From: Enterococcus florum
GTDB taxonomy: Bacteria; Bacillota; Bacilli; Lactobacillales; Enterococcaceae
Direction: 5' to 3'
Assembly (NCBI RefSeq): GCF_004309355.1
Contig: NZ_BJCC01000021.1
Span: forward strand, 1-64,000
DNA length: 64,000 bases
Part shown: piece by piece, positions 63,274 to 64,000 of the stretch
How the letters are laid out: every line of letters starts with the position of its first letter
Position numbering within the stretch: the stretch's first letter is position 1
Translations under genes and position numbers: made by a program
Notes under the pieces: generated by a model
The model's input: only the letters and a program-made list of their open reading frames with translations
Told to the model about the DNA's origin: nothing
The model's database searches: none

Positions 63274-64000
63274 ATGGCAGAACGAATCAATCATCCGAAT
63301 CCTCAATTCAGAAGAAACGATTGGACAGATCTAAATGGGTTGTGGGACTTTCGATTTGATCAAACTAAAGAAGGTCTTTCACAGAACTGGCAAAAGGGCT
63401 TCGAAGCAACCCATGAGATCAAAGTGCCCTTTGTCTATCAAAGTGAACGCAGCGGCATTCATGAGAAAGCGTTTTGCCCGGTTGTTTGGTATCAAAGGGT
63501 GCTTAATAAAACAGCAGAAGATCACAAAAAGCAGATAATCCATTTTGAAGCAGTCGACTATCAGTCAGTTCTTTGGATCAATGGAGCTTATGTAGGAAGT
63601 CATAGTGGAGGGAACAGTCGATTTTCCTTTGATATCACACCATTTTTGACGGAAAAGGAAAATATCATTGTTTTGAGAGTAGAGGACTCACTTGAGGATA
63701 TGACAATCCCTAGAGGAAAGCAATATTGGAAAGAAACGGCTGAAATTATGTGGTTTACGCAGATGACCGGTATTTGGCGAGATGTCTGGCTGGAAGAAAA
63801 GGACAACTGTTCTATTGAAGAGCTGCGCCTGACGCCAGATATTGATCGGAAGGAAGTAGAGATCGAGCTTTACTTTAGCGATGATACCTCAGGGTTAGAT
63901 CACTTCATGCTGCATACGGAGGTAACCCTTGACGAACAAATAATCGCCAAAGAAGCTCGCTTAGTCAAGGGACGACATTTGAAATTCTGTATTGGGATTG
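63274..64000 (+). CDS. Second glycoside hydrolase family 2 enzyme (3' truncated by window edge)
   Basis: Open reading frame from ATG 63274, after AGGTGG, running off the window for 242 codons without a stop. The translation NPQFRRNDWTDLNGLWDFRFD, then WYQRVL, GGNSRFSFDIT, PRGKQYW and TGIWRDVWLE parallels the jelly-roll domain of the preceding GH2 enzyme, so the two are tandem paralogues. The catalytic barrel lies outside the window. Only 11 bp separate it from the upstream stop. Confidence 0.88.
   Translation, partial: MAERINHPNPQFRRNDWTDLNGLWDFRFDQTKEGLSQNWQKGFEATHEIKVPFVYQSERSGIHEKAFCPVVWYQRVLNKTAEDHKKQIIHFEAVDYQSVLWINGAYVGSHSGGNSRFSFDITPFLTEKENIIVLRVEDSLEDMTIPRGKQYWKETAEIMWFTQMTGIWRDVWLEEKDNCSIEELRLTPDIDRKEVEIELYFSDDTSGLDHFMLHTEVTLDEQIIAKEARLVKGRHLKFCIGI

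Noticed and set aside
1-64000. CRISPR array or insertion sequence
   Set aside because: No regular spaced repeats and no transposase with terminal inverted repeats were found; the only transposase-like gene is the decayed Rpn-family gene.

Overview
The window looks like a chromosomal segment of an Enterococcus-type member of the Lactobacillales. The basis is a ctsR-clpC pair without mcsAB, rpoB and rpoC that both start at TTG with enterococcal-looking N termini, a separate rplM-rpsI operon, glutathione reductase, BirA, Dps, and two-component and PTS gene styles typical of that group. Genus assignment is inference; no species call is made.

Layout. 1-145: end of a tRNA cluster (Arg-ACG, Pro-TGG). 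180-7000: stress regulator ctsR and clpC, a pair of U32 tRNA-hydroxylation genes, glutathione reductase. 7000-9020: a divergent flavin/electron-transfer locus (Gx-type membrane protein, NusG-domain-II protein, ApbE lipoprotein) around a 28-bp palindrome. 9100-12400: DUF2975/XRE pair, amidohydrolase, birA. 12400-15512: a TrpXYZ-type ABC transporter operon preceded by a short aromatic-rich leader peptide and an attenuator-like RNA. 15600-23270: rpoB-rpoC. 23400-28100: msrA, comC, dps, argG-argH. 28300-29265: rplM-rpsI.

29216-37033 is an integrated mobile element of about 7.8 kb in the 3' end of rpsI. It has a 19-bp direct repeat at both ends, a displaced copy of the last rpsI codons on the right, integrase arm-type repeats inside both ends, int, xis and a divergent cI-like repressor. 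Its cargo is a DeoR-controlled manA-hxlB-hxlA operon (ribulose monophosphate enzymes) and a self-contained Fic gene with its own operators. A 24-bp inverted repeat closely resembles the oriT of the ICEBs1/Tn916 (MOB-T) family, but the element has no relaxase or transfer genes. It therefore looks like a cis-mobilizable element that borrows the machinery of a resident ICE.

Beyond the element: a secreted protein and a cytoplasmic metallophosphoesterase of unclear role, a PepSY lipoprotein, a complete fructose-type PTS operon with its PRD activator and a GH38 alpha-mannosidase (probably mannosyl-glycerate-like substrates), an MFS transporter, and a two-component system with a BcrAB-like ABC exporter. 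A decayed zone of gene remnants (alcohol dehydrogenase tail, frameshifted Rpn nuclease, alpha/beta hydrolase tail) is interspersed at 48.7-54.3 kb. The window ends in a carbohydrate locus: MsmK-type ATPase, GntR/LacI hybrid regulator, sugar ABC permeases and binding protein, and two tandem GH2 glycosidases, the second cut by the window edge.
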